From Nocardioides sp. Iso805N (lineage in GTDB: Bacteria; Actinomycetota; Actinomycetes; Propionibacteriales; Nocardioidaceae), in contig NZ_KB822576.1 of NCBI RefSeq assembly GCF_000364605.1, positions 372,001 through 436,000 on the forward strand: a stretch of 64,000 nt of DNA, given 5' to 3'. The notes beneath the pieces were generated by a model that did not search any database, had not been told where the DNA came from, and saw nothing but the letters and a program-made list of their open reading frames with translations. Shown here piece after piece: positions 8,360-16,233 of the stretch (positions are counted from its first letter, which is position 1; each line of letters starts with the position of its first letter). A program made the translations under genes and the position numbers.

Positions 8360-9846
8360 GCCAGCTGGCTGGCGGAGGGTCCGAGCGCGCGATCCTGGCC
8401 ATCGACGCGGGCACCACCGGCGTCACCGCGCTGGTGGTCGCGAGCAGCGGCGAGATCGTGGCCAGGGGCTACCAGGAGTTCGGTCAGCACTTCCCTCGAC
8501 CCGGCTGGGTCGAGCACGTTCCCGAGGAGATCTGGCAGGCGACGCTGGAAGCCTGCCGGGAGGCCCTACGGCGGGTGGATCGCGAACGGCTCGTCGGCAT
8601 CGGCATCACCAACCAGCGCGAGACGGTCGTGCTGTGGGACCGGGAGACACTGGGCTCACCACGGCGCGCGATCGTCTGGCAGGACCGGCGCACCGCCGAG
8701 ATCTGCACCGCGATGGCCGAGCACGAGGAGCGGATCACCGAGCTGACCGGGTTGCGGCTCGATCCCTACTTCTCGGCCACCAAGCTGGCCTGGATCCGCG
8801 AGCACGAGCCGCACGCGTGGGCGCACGTGGAGTCCGGCCGGTACGCCGTCGGCACGGTCGACTCCTACCTCGTCGCCCGGATGACCCGCGGGCTGCACCA
8901 CCTCACCGACGTCTCCAACGCCTCGCGCACACTGCTCTTCGACCTGGAGGCCGGCGACTGGTCGGACGAGCTGTGCTCGCTCTTCGGCGTACCGCGCGAC
9001 GCGCTGCCCGAGCTGGTGCCCAACTGGGGCGAGCTGGCGGTCACCGACGCACGTTCGTTCCTCGACCTGTCGCTGCCGGTGGCCGGGATCGCCGGCGACC
9101 AGCAGGCGGCGCTGTTCGGGCAGACCTGCTTCTCCCCCGGCGAGGTGAAGTGCACCTACGGGACCGGGTCGTTCATCCTGACCAACACCGGCTCGGACGT
9201 CGTCCGATCGTCCTCGGGACTGCTCTCGACAGCAGCCTGGCGCGCGCCGTCGGGTGAGCTGACCTACGCGCTGGAGGGCTCGATCTTCGTGACCGGCGCG
9301 GCCGTGCAGTGGCTGCGCGACGGGCTGCAGATCGTCGGTTCGGCGGCCGAGACGGAGGCGATCGCCGCGACGGTGCCCTCCTCGGACGGCGTGGTCTTCG
9401 TGCCCGCGCTGACCGGCATGGGCGCGCCGCACTGGGACCCGTCCGCGCGGGGGCTGATCATCGGCCTGACCCGCGGCACCACCAGGGGTCACATCGTGCG
9501 GGCGACGCTGGAGGCGATCACCTACGAGGTCCGCGACGTGGTGGCGACGATGCCCTCGGTCACAGCTCTGAAGGTCGACGGCGGCGCCGCGGCCAACAAC
9601 CTGCTCTGTCAGCTCCAGGCCGACCAGCTCGGGCTCGAGGTCTCCCGCCCGCGCTATGTCGAGACGACCGGGCTCGGGGCGGCCTTCCTGGCCGGGCTGG
9701 GCGTCGGCATGTGGTCGTCGTACGACGAGCTGCGGCAGACCTGGGCGCTGGATCGCACCTTCTCCCCCGCCGCCGATCGGAGCCACGCGGATGCGGATCA
9801 CGCGCGCTGGTTGAAGGCCGTGGAGCGCGCGAAGGGCTGGGAGTAA
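8356..9846 (+). CDS. glpK: Glycerol kinase (FGGY carbohydrate kinase)
   Basis: The 496-residue protein phosphorylates glycerol to glycerol 3-phosphate with ATP. The phosphate-binding loop DAGTTG is at residues 17-22, NQRET at 86-90 and WQDRR at 108-112 line the glycerol site, the catalytic aspartate is Asp248 in AGDQQAALFG, and YGTGSF at 268-273 begins the second domain. Length and motifs match bacterial GlpK. It overlaps the DUF1028 gene by four bases. No glycerol facilitator or glycerol 3-phosphate dehydrogenase is adjacent, so it may serve lipid turnover; a related FGGY substrate such as another polyol cannot be excluded. Confidence 0.88.
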   Translation: MSQLAGGGSERAILAIDAGTTGVTALVVASSGEIVARGYQEFGQHFPRPGWVEHVPEEIWQATLEACREALRRVDRERLVGIGITNQRETVVLWDRETLGSPRRAIVWQDRRTAEICTAMAEHEERITELTGLRLDPYFSATKLAWIREHEPHAWAHVESGRYAVGTVDSYLVARMTRGLHHLTDVSNASRTLLFDLEAGDWSDELCSLFGVPRDALPELVPNWGELAVTDARSFLDLSLPVAGIAGDQQAALFGQTCFSPGEVKCTYGTGSFILTNTGSDVVRSSSGLLSTAAWRAPSGELTYALEGSIFVTGAAVQWLRDGLQIVGSAAETEAIAATVPSSDGVVFVPALTGMGAPHWDPSARGLIIGLTRGTTRGHIVRATLEAITYEVRDVVATMPSVTALKVDGGAAANNLLCQLQADQLGLEVSRPRYVETTGLGAAFLAGLGVGMWSSYDELRQTWALDRTFSPAADRSHADADHARWLKAVERAKGWE

Positions 9847-9915
9847 CACGCTGTTGGTGGAGGTAGCGGCACGTCTGAACAGGCTGCTACTCCCCCTGAA
9901 CATCGTGTTACTCCC
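9839..9915. terminator. Inverted repeat across both stop codons of a convergent pair
   Basis: Twelve-base arms (9839-9850 and 9904-9915) are perfectly complementary and contain the stop codons of glpK and of the convergent coiled-coil gene. With a 53-base spacer this is a weaker terminator than others here. Confidence 0.4.
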
Positions 9916-10792
9916 GATTCAGCCGCTCGACCTCAGCCGCAGCCTCGTCCTTGCGCCGTACGGCGAGCTGCGCGGCCAACTCCGCCTCCGCACGCGCCTC
10001 CTCGGCGTCGGCGAGATCGTCGTCCACCTCCTGGGCGGCAGCCTCCAGCTCGGCCAGCTGTCGCCGCAGCTCGTCGAGCTCCGCCTGGACCTGCAGCGAG
10101 CGCGCCTGCAGCCGATCCACCTCGGCGGCGGCGCCGTCCCGATCCGACACGGCGTCCGCGGCCGCTGCCGTTGCTGCCTCGAGCGCTGACCGCGCCTCCT
10201 CCAGGGCCCGCAGCTCGGGCTCGGGATCGGGCACGACGTGCAGCGAGACCGGCGGATCCGCCACCGGCGCGACGGAGAAGCCGAGCGCCTCAGGCAGCGC
10301 GACAGCCGAGGCCGCGTCGACCGAGCCGACGCCGGTGGCGCGCAGCGGCGACACGAGCAGCCCTGACCGCACCGCCTCGGCGGCGAGCGGATCGATCATG
10401 GCGGCGGTCAGGGTCTCCTCGACCTGCTCGGCGACCTGCTCGGTGACGCGCAGCCCGGCGGAACGGGCCAATGCTCGCGCTCGCACCGTCAGTGCTGCGG
10501 TCAGCTGGCGCCGCTGCTTGGTCAGCTCGCGAAGCGCGGCGGCATCCATCCCGTCCTGCGCCTGCCGCAGCGCGTCGCCGACGGCGATCATCTGGGTCAC
10601 CTGGTCGCTCTCCCGGCGTACCAGCAGGTCGACCACCCAGGCCGCCGTGGCCGGCTTGCGCAGCGCCTTCACCGGCCCCGCGAGCGGCTCGCCCTTGAGC
10701 TCGCGTGCCCTCGCGTCCCGGGCCGCGGTGAACTCCGCCAACGGCAATCCGTAGAGGGCCTCGGCGATGGCCAGCAGCTCGTCCTGCGTCAT
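9908..10792 (-). CDS. Uncharacterised coiled-coil protein
   Basis: I do not recognise this 294-residue protein. Residues 1-150 are helical, alanine-rich and contain a KALRKPATAAW segment that suggests nucleic-acid or protein binding. Residues about 200-294 form an uninterrupted Ala/Glu/Arg-rich coiled coil that ends the protein. There is no signal peptide or membrane segment, so it should be cytoplasmic. It overlaps the upstream flavin-reductase-like gene by four bases and is the last gene of a three-gene minus operon with an acyltransferase. Third codon positions are strongly G/C, supporting a real gene. Confidence 0.65.
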   Translation of the reverse strand: MTQDELLAIAEALYGLPLAEFTAARDARARELKGEPLAGPVKALRKPATAAWVVDLLVRRESDQVTQMIAVGDALRQAQDGMDAAALRELTKQRRQLTAALTVRARALARSAGLRVTEQVAEQVEETLTAAMIDPLAAEAVRSGLLVSPLRATGVGSVDAASAVALPEALGFSVAPVADPPVSLHVVPDPEPELRALEEARSALEAATAAAADAVSDRDGAAAEVDRLQARSLQVQAELDELRRQLAELEAAAQEVDDDLADAEEARAEAELAAQLAVRRKDEAAAEVERLNRE

Positions 10793-11286
10793 CGCTGCCA
10801 GCGCCCTCGACGGTGTTGCAGCGCGTCATGGTCCTCGGCCAGCTCGGCGTGGTCGATCACCGCCGTGACCAGCAGCGACCAGCCCACTTCCCGAAGCTCC
10901 TCGACCGTCACCGAGGCCCAGGCTGTCGCGTCCACCAGCCTCGGCCCCCAGTCGGAGTCCTCGAACGTGCCAGTGCGGAAGGGACCGCCGGGTGCCGGCG
11001 CCGTACCGCCGAACGCGTCGGCCAGATCCCGATGCGCCCAGGCCAGCAGCTGCACGACAGCACGCGACCCGACCTCCAGCGACTCCCCGAGCTCGCTGTC
11101 CGGATCGACCAGCAGCAGCAGCCGGGCAGGGGCGCCGTTCGCCACCATCAGCGAGGACACCGTCAGCCCGGCGCGGTCGGCCCCGGACCCGCAGGTCACC
11201 AACGCGACCGCGCCGCCCAGGCGGCCGCGCAGGCGCCGTACGGGGTCGTCCTCGGTCGGGAACGGATGACCGCTGTGGATCGTCAC
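10789..11286 (-). CDS. Flavin reductase-like FMN-binding protein
   Basis: This 165-residue protein resembles the flavin reductase/split-barrel family: an early GGAVALVTC strand, a GLTVSSLMVAN segment at about residues 40-50 that in the family contacts FMN, and a later HRDLADAFGG helix. Such proteins bind FMN and either pass reduced flavin to a monooxygenase or act alone as reductases. No partner monooxygenase is adjacent. It overlaps both neighbours by four bases, between the acyltransferase and the coiled-coil gene. The assignment is from motif resemblance only. Confidence 0.65.
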   Translation of the reverse strand: MTIHSGHPFPTEDDPVRRLRGRLGGAVALVTCGSGADRAGLTVSSLMVANGAPARLLLLVDPDSELGESLEVGSRAVVQLLAWAHRDLADAFGGTAPAPGGPFRTGTFEDSDWGPRLVDATAWASVTVEELREVGWSLLVTAVIDHAELAEDHDALQHRRGRWQR

Positions 11287-12065
11287 GCGGCCGGCTTGTC
11301 GTCCGTCCGCTTAGCGGCCTTTCCCGACGACTCATCGCCTGCGGACCCGTTGCTCGCCGCGTCCGTGCGCGACCCGTCGCCGTCACGCTTCTTGGCGTCG
11401 GTGGCGTAGAGGTCGACATACTCCTGGCCGGAGAGTCGCAGGATCTCGTACATGATCTCGTCGGCGATCGCGCGCAGGATGTAGCGGTCGTTCTCCATCC
11501 CGTCGTAGCGGGAGAAGTCGAGCGGCTTGCCGTAGCGAACGACGGGCCGCACGAGCTTGCCGAACACCTTGCCGGGCGGAGCGATTACGTCGGTGCCGAT
11601 CACCGCGACCGGGATGACCGGCGTCTTGGTCTCCAGGGCGAGCCTGGCCACGCCGGTGCGACCGCGATAGAGCTTCCCGTCGTGCGAGCGGGTGCCCTCG
11701 GGGTAGATGCCGAAGAGCTCGCCGTCGCCCAGCACGCGCCGGGCGGCGATCAAGGCACCCTCGGCGGCCGAGGCGCCGGAACGGTCGATCGGGACGTTGC
11801 CGGTGCCGGCGAAGAAGGTCTTCTGCAACCAGCCCTTGGGGCCTTTCCCGGTGAAGTACTCGTCCTTGGCGACGAAGCGCACCATCCTCGGCACGCCGAG
11901 GGGCATGAAGAGCCAGTCGCAGTACGAGAGGTGGTTGCTGGCCAGGATCGCGGGACCGTCGGTGGGGACGTTCTCCACGCCCTCCCACTTCGGCCGGAAG
12001 ACCAGCTTGAGCCACGGGCCGATGACGACATGCTTGAGCACCGAGTAGAACGCCTTTTCGTTCAC
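11283..12065 (-). CDS. 1-acyl-sn-glycerol-3-phosphate acyltransferase (PlsC-like)
   Basis: The 260-residue protein is a PlsC-type acyltransferase of phospholipid synthesis, transferring a fatty acyl group to lysophosphatidic acid or a related glycerolipid at the membrane. The catalytic H(X4)D motif is His45-Asp50 in NHLSYCD, the acceptor-phosphate motifs are GNVPIDR at 89-95 and YPEGTRS at 121-127. A basic, low-complexity tail follows residue 230. The GTG start at 12065 is placed by a TAGGCT hexamer six bases upstream. In gene order it matches the acyltransferase near aroG in M. tuberculosis (Rv2182c, from memory). Confidence 0.88.
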   Translation of the reverse strand: MNEKAFYSVLKHVVIGPWLKLVFRPKWEGVENVPTDGPAILASNHLSYCDWLFMPLGVPRMVRFVAKDEYFTGKGPKGWLQKTFFAGTGNVPIDRSGASAAEGALIAARRVLGDGELFGIYPEGTRSHDGKLYRGRTGVARLALETKTPVIPVAVIGTDVIAPPGKVFGKLVRPVVRYGKPLDFSRYDGMENDRYILRAIADEIMYEILRLSGQEYVDLYATDAKKRDGDGSRTDAASNGSAGDESSGKAAKRTDDKPAA

Positions 12066-12071
12066 GGGGCG

Positions 12072-12077
12072 AGCCTA
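12072..12077 (-). promoter_or_regulatory. -10 element TAGGCT of the acyltransferase operon
   Basis: On the minus strand TAGGCT ends 6 nt before the GTG start at 12065. It drives the acyltransferase, flavin-reductase-like and coiled-coil genes as a leaderless transcript. Confidence 0.5.
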
Positions 12078-12116
12078 GCGGCATTTCGCTTGCTGGCCGC
12101 CCTGCCGTCGCTGCGG

Positions 12117-12122
12117 CACAAT
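12117..12122 (+). promoter_or_regulatory. -10 element CACAAT of the esterase gene
   Basis: CACAAT ends 7 nt before the ATG at 12130 and favours that start over the in-frame ATG at 12121, which it overlaps. Confidence 0.4.
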
Positions 12123-12129
12123 GCCCGGC

Positions 12130-12918
12130 ATGGCGGAGCAGACCCAGGCACCCTCGTCCTCAGACATCCACGCGCCGCTCTCGGTGCCGGCCCGGCCAGA
12201 GCTCACCGGCGGCCGGCGCATCGGCGTGCTCCTCTCGCACGGGTTCACCGGCTCGCCGTACTCGATGGTGCCGTGGGGCCGCTCGCTCGCCGATCTCGGC
12301 TACGCCGTCGAGGTCCCCCGGCTGCCGGGTCACGGCACCACCTGGCAGGAGATGAACGGCACCACCTGGACCGATTGGTACGCCGAGGTCTCGCGCGCCT
12401 TCGACAAGATCCGCGCCGAGAACGACGTGGTCGTGGTCGCGGGTCTGTCGATGGGCGGCGCGCTCGTGCTCCGCCTGGCTGCGGACCACGCCGAGGACAT
12501 CGCCGGCGTGGTCGTGGTCAACCCGGCTGTGGCGACCAAGCGGCTGGACGTGAAGCTGCTGCCGGTGCTCAAGCATCTGGTGCGCTCGCGCCCCGGCATC
12601 GCCAGCGACATCAAGAAGCAGGGCGTCGCCGAGCACGGCTACCTCCGCACCCCGCTCAAGGCGGCACACTCGATGTTCCGCGCGTGGCCGACGCTCGTCG
12701 CGGACCTGCCGAAGGTGACCGCCCCGGTGCTCTACTTCCGTTCCACCGTGGACCACGTCGTCGACGCCGCCTCGCAGCCGCTGATCACCTCGCGCGTGTC
12801 CGGGCCGGTCACCGTGCGTGAACTGCCGAACAGCTATCACGTCGCCACCCTCGACAACGACGCTCAGCTCATCTTCGACGAGTCGGCGGCGTTCGTCGCG
12901 CGCGTGACCGCCGGCTGA
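12130..12918 (+). CDS. Alpha/beta hydrolase (carboxylesterase or monoacylglycerol lipase type)
   Basis: This 262-residue cytoplasmic hydrolase has a complete catalytic triad: Ser107 in the GLSMGG elbow, Asp208 in STVDHVV and His237 in NSYHVATLD. The oxyanion motif SHGFTGSP at 36-43 and short lid resemble the Est30/monoacylglycerol lipase group, so small acyl esters or monoglycerides are likely substrates. It is divergent from the acyltransferase gene with about 64 bases between them, so the two lipid enzymes could be coordinated. The start at 12130 follows the -10 spacing; 12121 is a less likely alternative. Confidence 0.83.
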   Translation: MAEQTQAPSSSDIHAPLSVPARPELTGGRRIGVLLSHGFTGSPYSMVPWGRSLADLGYAVEVPRLPGHGTTWQEMNGTTWTDWYAEVSRAFDKIRAENDVVVVAGLSMGGALVLRLAADHAEDIAGVVVVNPAVATKRLDVKLLPVLKHLVRSRPGIASDIKKQGVAEHGYLRTPLKAAHSMFRAWPTLVADLPKVTAPVLYFRSTVDHVVDAASQPLITSRVSGPVTVRELPNSYHVATLDNDAQLIFDESAAFVARVTAG

Positions 12919-12951
12919 GCATACGGACTAGGTCGCTCTGGGCTGCCGTCC

Positions 12952-12957
12952 TACTCT
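12952..12957 (+). promoter_or_regulatory. -10 element TACTCT before the gene at 12964
   Basis: TACTCT ends 6 nt before the GTG start at 12964, giving a leaderless transcript. Confidence 0.45.
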
Positions 12958-12963
12958 GGTGGG

Positions 12964-13407
12964 GTGAGCGAACCGGTGAGCGACCCGGACAAGGCTGCGC
13001 AGGACGCGGCCTGGCAGGAGATCGTGGAGAACTTCGGCGACCGCGTCGAGCTCTCCGGCGACGACCTCGCACAGCCGGAGCCGGTCGAGCTGCTCTTCGA
13101 CGACGACGTCGACGAGCCGTTCGATCCCGACCCCGAGATGTACGACGAGGACTACGACGACGGCTTCGTCGCCCCGAGCCCGACGCTCCCCCGCCCATCG
13201 CCGGACCGCCTGCTCGCCTGGATCGGCGTGCTCGGCACTCCCGTGGCGGCGATCGTGCTGGTCGTGCTGCACATGACCTTGGGCTGGTGGATCCCGAACT
13301 GGGTGGTCGACTTCCTGATCCTCGGCTTCCTCGTCGGCTTCGGCTATCTCGTCTTCCACATGCCGCGCGAGCCGCGGGATCCCTGGGACGACGGCGCACG
13401 ACTGTAG
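12964..13407 (+). CDS. Small acidic protein with two membrane helices
   Basis: The 147-residue protein has a very acidic cytoplasmic N-terminal half (residues 1-80, with DDDVDEPFDPDPEMYDEDYDD) and two predicted membrane helices at about 82-104 and 112-131, ending in a short basic/acidic tail. I recognise it only as an actinobacterial protein of unknown function. The GTG start is supported by a -10 hexamer six bases upstream. It stands alone on the plus strand, followed by 466 bases with no clear gene. Confidence 0.7.
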   Translation: MSEPVSDPDKAAQDAAWQEIVENFGDRVELSGDDLAQPEPVELLFDDDVDEPFDPDPEMYDEDYDDGFVAPSPTLPRPSPDRLLAWIGVLGTPVAAIVLVVLHMTLGWWIPNWVVDFLILGFLVGFGYLVFHMPREPRDPWDDGARL

Positions 13408-13873
13408 GTCCCGTCGAGAGGTCACTTTCTGCGGGTTGAGACGTCACTTTCTGCGGTTGAAGTGCATTGGGCGTCCGTTTGCGGGTGGCTCGAGACGAAC
13501 GAGCAGGGTGGGCCAGTCCCAGCGTGGTTGCGTGTCTTGATCGGGTGCCTTCGCGTACGTCGCGTCGCGCCACCAGGCGTGTGATCGGGTACGGCGGGGC
13601 TTTCGCCTGTTGCGGTCCGCAACGAGGGCCGCATGCCGTGATTCGAGTCGACATCGTTCGACTACGTTTTCGAGCTGATCTCTACTCTGTGGACACCACC
13701 ACAGACGTTCCCGCGACCCCAATTATTACGCCACGAAGTCGACCAAGGGGATTGCGTCTAACCACGACGGAGATAGAAGGCGACTTTTCCACAGGTAGGC
13801 GTCTGGCCCTTCTCAGGTCGCCCCCCGCGCATTACGGTTCGGTTCATTCGCTCACTCCGCTCGGGAGGAACTG
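13408..13873. other. 466-bp intergenic stretch with short repeats and lower GC
   Basis: No convincing gene is seen here. It holds a 22-bp imperfect tandem repeat near its left end (13421-13462), a stretch of clearly lower GC around 13650-13760, and a GAGCG-rich motif at 13846-13862 read on the minus strand. The minus-strand open frame at 13444-13722 lacks the codon bias of its neighbours. The composition change marks the left edge of an accessory patch that includes the next two genes. Confidence 0.5.
13421..13462. repeat. Imperfect 22-bp tandem repeat, two units
   Basis: Both units begin GTCACTTTCTGCGG (13421 and 13443) and continue as (G)TTGAG/A. They are the only such pair in the window and may be a remnant of a mobile element end or a dispersed genomic repeat. 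Confidence 0.6.
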
Positions 13874-14416
13874 ATGCGCCGCTCACCCCTGCTCCTTGTT
13901 TCCCTCGCCATCCTGCTCACAGGCTGTGGTGGCGGGACTCAAGACATCGCCGACGGTCCCTCGCCGGCCGCCTCGCCCACGACGTCGATGCCCGCAACCC
14001 CCTCGACTTCGGCGACGATCGCGACTCCGCCCGCGCACGAAAGCGCCAAGCAGTTCATCCGCCGCTGGATTCAGGTCAACACGGAGGCACAGCGCACCGG
14101 GGACCTCACCGCACTCGATTCGCTGAACGAGCCCGGCTGCGAGTCGTGTAAGTCATTCGCCAGGGCCGTCACCCGTATCTACGCGGCCGGAGGCACTATC
14201 GAGGCCGCGGACACCGAGATTCTCTCTATCGCGCGTCATCCAGACGGCCAGTACTACACACGCGAACGCGTTCCCCCAAGCCGCTACCGCGAGAGTGCGA
14301 GAGCGAAATGGACAAAATTCACTGGAGGAACGGATACTCAAATCTACCTAGTCGCGCGAGTCGGCGACCTGTGGCGCATGGCAAAGTATTCCGAACTCGC
14401 GGGGAGTGCGGAATGA
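13874..14416 (+). CDS. Lipoprotein, DUF6318-like
   Basis: The 180-residue protein has a lipoprotein signal peptide with lipobox LLTGC and lipidated Cys18, followed by a Ser/Thr/Pro/Ala-rich linker to about residue 55. The folded part contains a CESC motif (two cysteines near residues 95-98, possible disulfide) and resembles the actinobacterial lipoprotein family DUF6318, of unknown function. GGGAGGAA four bases before the ATG is a strong ribosome binding site. Its codon use is less G/C-biased than the surrounding genes. It overlaps the following PKD-type gene by four bases, so the two are co-expressed at the cell surface. Confidence 0.75.
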   Translation: MRRSPLLLVSLAILLTGCGGGTQDIADGPSPAASPTTSMPATPSTSATIATPPAHESAKQFIRRWIQVNTEAQRTGDLTALDSLNEPGCESCKSFARAVTRIYAAGGTIEAADTEILSIARHPDGQYYTRERVPPSRYRESARAKWTKFTGGTDTQIYLVARVGDLWRMAKYSELAGSAE

Positions 14417-15213
14417 CCGTCGTCCGGATTCTGATCGCAGGTATCTTTGCGGCAGCGGCCTTAGGTGTCTCCGACACGGCACGGGGCGCGTCCGCGACAT
14501 CATGCGAAAGTGCCGTGGATATCAGCCGCGCCACGGAGGTCTGCACGTTCTCTGGCCACGACGCAGCCAACGCGGTACAGGATGCCGGCGGCGGCACCCG
14601 GCCCAACTACACCTTCACACCCAACTGCCACAGCGGAGCCAAGACCTGCGCGGAGACACCTACCTGCCCCGCTGAGGACGGCACTCAGGGCGAGGACATG
14701 ATCGTCTACGAGGGCACCACCAAGGTGGGCGAGACGTGCTGGACCGGGAAGGCGCCCGATCCGCCACAGCTTCCAACACCCGACCAGGTCATGGCGGCCG
14801 CCCGGAGCCTCAGCTGGCCCGCCGCCACCCTGATCATCCAGCCGCCCGACGGAGAGACCCTGGTCAACTTCGCCACAAACTTCTACACCAGCACGACCGC
14901 TGTCCAGAGCCACACAGTGCCCCTGCTGAGCGTCGAGGTGACGATCGAGGCGACGCCCGCGGCGTACGTGTGGCGCTTCGGGGACGGGACGAGTCACACC
15001 GGCAGCGACCCAGGGGCCGCCTATCCAGCACTGGGCGTCACTCACCGCTACCTGCGCAAGGGTGAGGTGGCACCCCAGGTGGACATCACCTACCGCGGCC
15101 GTTACCGCTTCGGCACCGGCGCCTGGCGTCCACTGCCCGACACCTTGACGATTCCAGGTACGCCACAACGCCTCCGGGTGCTGACCGCCACGCCCCACCT
15201 CGTGGGCAACTGA
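14413..15213 (+). CDS. Secreted protein with PKD-like domain
   Basis: The 266-residue protein starts with a signal peptide (cleavage expected near ARGAS, about residue 25-27). A cysteine-rich region with about seven cysteines follows (residues 30-110), then a PKD-like beta domain with the signature VWRFGDGTSHT near residue 195, including the stretch leading to THRY. PKD domains mediate protein-protein or carbohydrate contacts at the surface. It is translationally coupled to the DUF6318-like lipoprotein through an ATGA overlap, which suggests the two act together. The function is unknown, and the pair looks lineage-specific. Confidence 0.75.
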   Translation: MTVVRILIAGIFAAAALGVSDTARGASATSCESAVDISRATEVCTFSGHDAANAVQDAGGGTRPNYTFTPNCHSGAKTCAETPTCPAEDGTQGEDMIVYEGTTKVGETCWTGKAPDPPQLPTPDQVMAAARSLSWPAATLIIQPPDGETLVNFATNFYTSTTAVQSHTVPLLSVEVTIEATPAAYVWRFGDGTSHTGSDPGAAYPALGVTHRYLRKGEVAPQVDITYRGRYRFGTGAWRPLPDTLTIPGTPQRLRVLTATPHLVGN

Positions 15214-15247
15214 GGGCGGCACCCGAGCCGGGGCCGCCGCCTCGGCC

Positions 15248-16228
15248 TCAGCGAACGGAGCGAGCCAGGGCAGCCGCTCCGACGACCCCTGCTTCGGGGC
15301 CGAAGTGTGCGCGCACGATGGGCGGAATCAGCCGGTGGGCCGCCCCCACGAGGGACTGACGCAGCGCGGAGCGCGCCGGGTCCAGCAACAGCCCGTCCGC
15401 GGCGGAGACGCCACCCCCGACCACCACCAGCTCGGGATCGAAGGCCGCGACGAGGTTCGCGATGCCGATGCCGAGCCACTCGCCGACCTCCTCGAAGGCC
15501 TGCAGCGCGAGGCTGTCGCCGCGCTCCGCAGCGGCCGTCACCATCGGCCCGGTCAGGGTGTGCGGATCGCCGGCCGTGAGCTCCTGGAGGAGCGTCGTGC
15601 CGGCGTACGACTCGTGCCACATCCGGCCTCGGGCGTAGCGCACCAGCGCGTTCCCGGACGAGTACTGCTCCCAGCAGCCCTCCCCGCCGCACTCGCAGCC
15701 GCGCCCGTCCGGGACGACCTGCATGTGCCCGAACTCGCCGGCCATGCCGTTGCGCCCACGCAGCAGCGTGCCGCCCAGCACGACAGCACCGCCGATGCCG
15801 GTGCCCATCGTCACCATCAGTACGTCGCCGGCACTCCGCGCCGCACCGAGCGCGATCTCGGCCCGCGCCGCGCAGTTGGCGTCGTTGTCGAGCGCGACGG
15901 GCAGTCCCCAGCGCGCCTCCAGCCGCGACCGGGTCGGGTCGTCGCGCCACGGCAGGTGCGGGGCGAACATCACCCGCTCGCCATCGGCGTCGACGAAGCC
16001 GGCCGCGGCGATGCCCACCGCCGCGATCGGCTGGCCGGCGGCTGCCTCCTCGATCGCCTCGGTGAGGGCGTCCTCGACCAACTCCACCGCAACCCGTCGG
16101 CCCGGCGTCGAGCGGCGCGCGATCGGCCCGACCGACCCCGCCTCGGAGACCGTCGCGGCCACCACCTTCGTCCCGCCGATGTCGACGCCGATGTAGACGC
16201 CCGTAGGCGTGTCCGCCTCGTCGACCAC
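15248..16228 (-). CDS. ROK-family sugar kinase, second copy
   Basis: This 326-residue ROK protein is a probable glucokinase. The ATP-binding motif DIGGTK is at 16-21, the catalytic Asp116 lies in NDAN, the zinc/sugar site is His168 with the cysteine motif CECGGEGC at 178-185, and GTGIGG at 142-147 is the second phosphate loop. No N-terminal helix-turn-helix is present, so it is a kinase rather than a repressor. It begins five bases after the stop of another ROK gene and is the last gene of a five-gene operon. GTG at 16228 is the start. Sugar specificity is inferred, not seen. Confidence 0.83.
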   Translation of the reverse strand: MVDEADTPTGVYIGVDIGGTKVVAATVSEAGSVGPIARRSTPGRRVAVELVEDALTEAIEEAAAGQPIAAVGIAAAGFVDADGERVMFAPHLPWRDDPTRSRLEARWGLPVALDNDANCAARAEIALGAARSAGDVLMVTMGTGIGGAVVLGGTLLRGRNGMAGEFGHMQVVPDGRGCECGGEGCWEQYSSGNALVRYARGRMWHESYAGTTLLQELTAGDPHTLTGPMVTAAAERGDSLALQAFEEVGEWLGIGIANLVAAFDPELVVVGGGVSAADGLLLDPARSALRQSLVGAAHRLIPPIVRAHFGPEAGVVGAAALARSVR

Positions 16229-16233
16229 AGGTA

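Noticed and set aside
13444..13722. Minus-strand open frame of 92 codons in the long intergenic stretch
   Set aside because: Codon third positions do not follow the local bias, no ribosome binding site or -10 spacing is seen, and the product has no recognisable domain.
15233..15255. Short inverted repeat CCGAG/CTCGG between PKD-type and ROK genes
   Set aside because: Five-base arms are too short and expected by chance in this composition.
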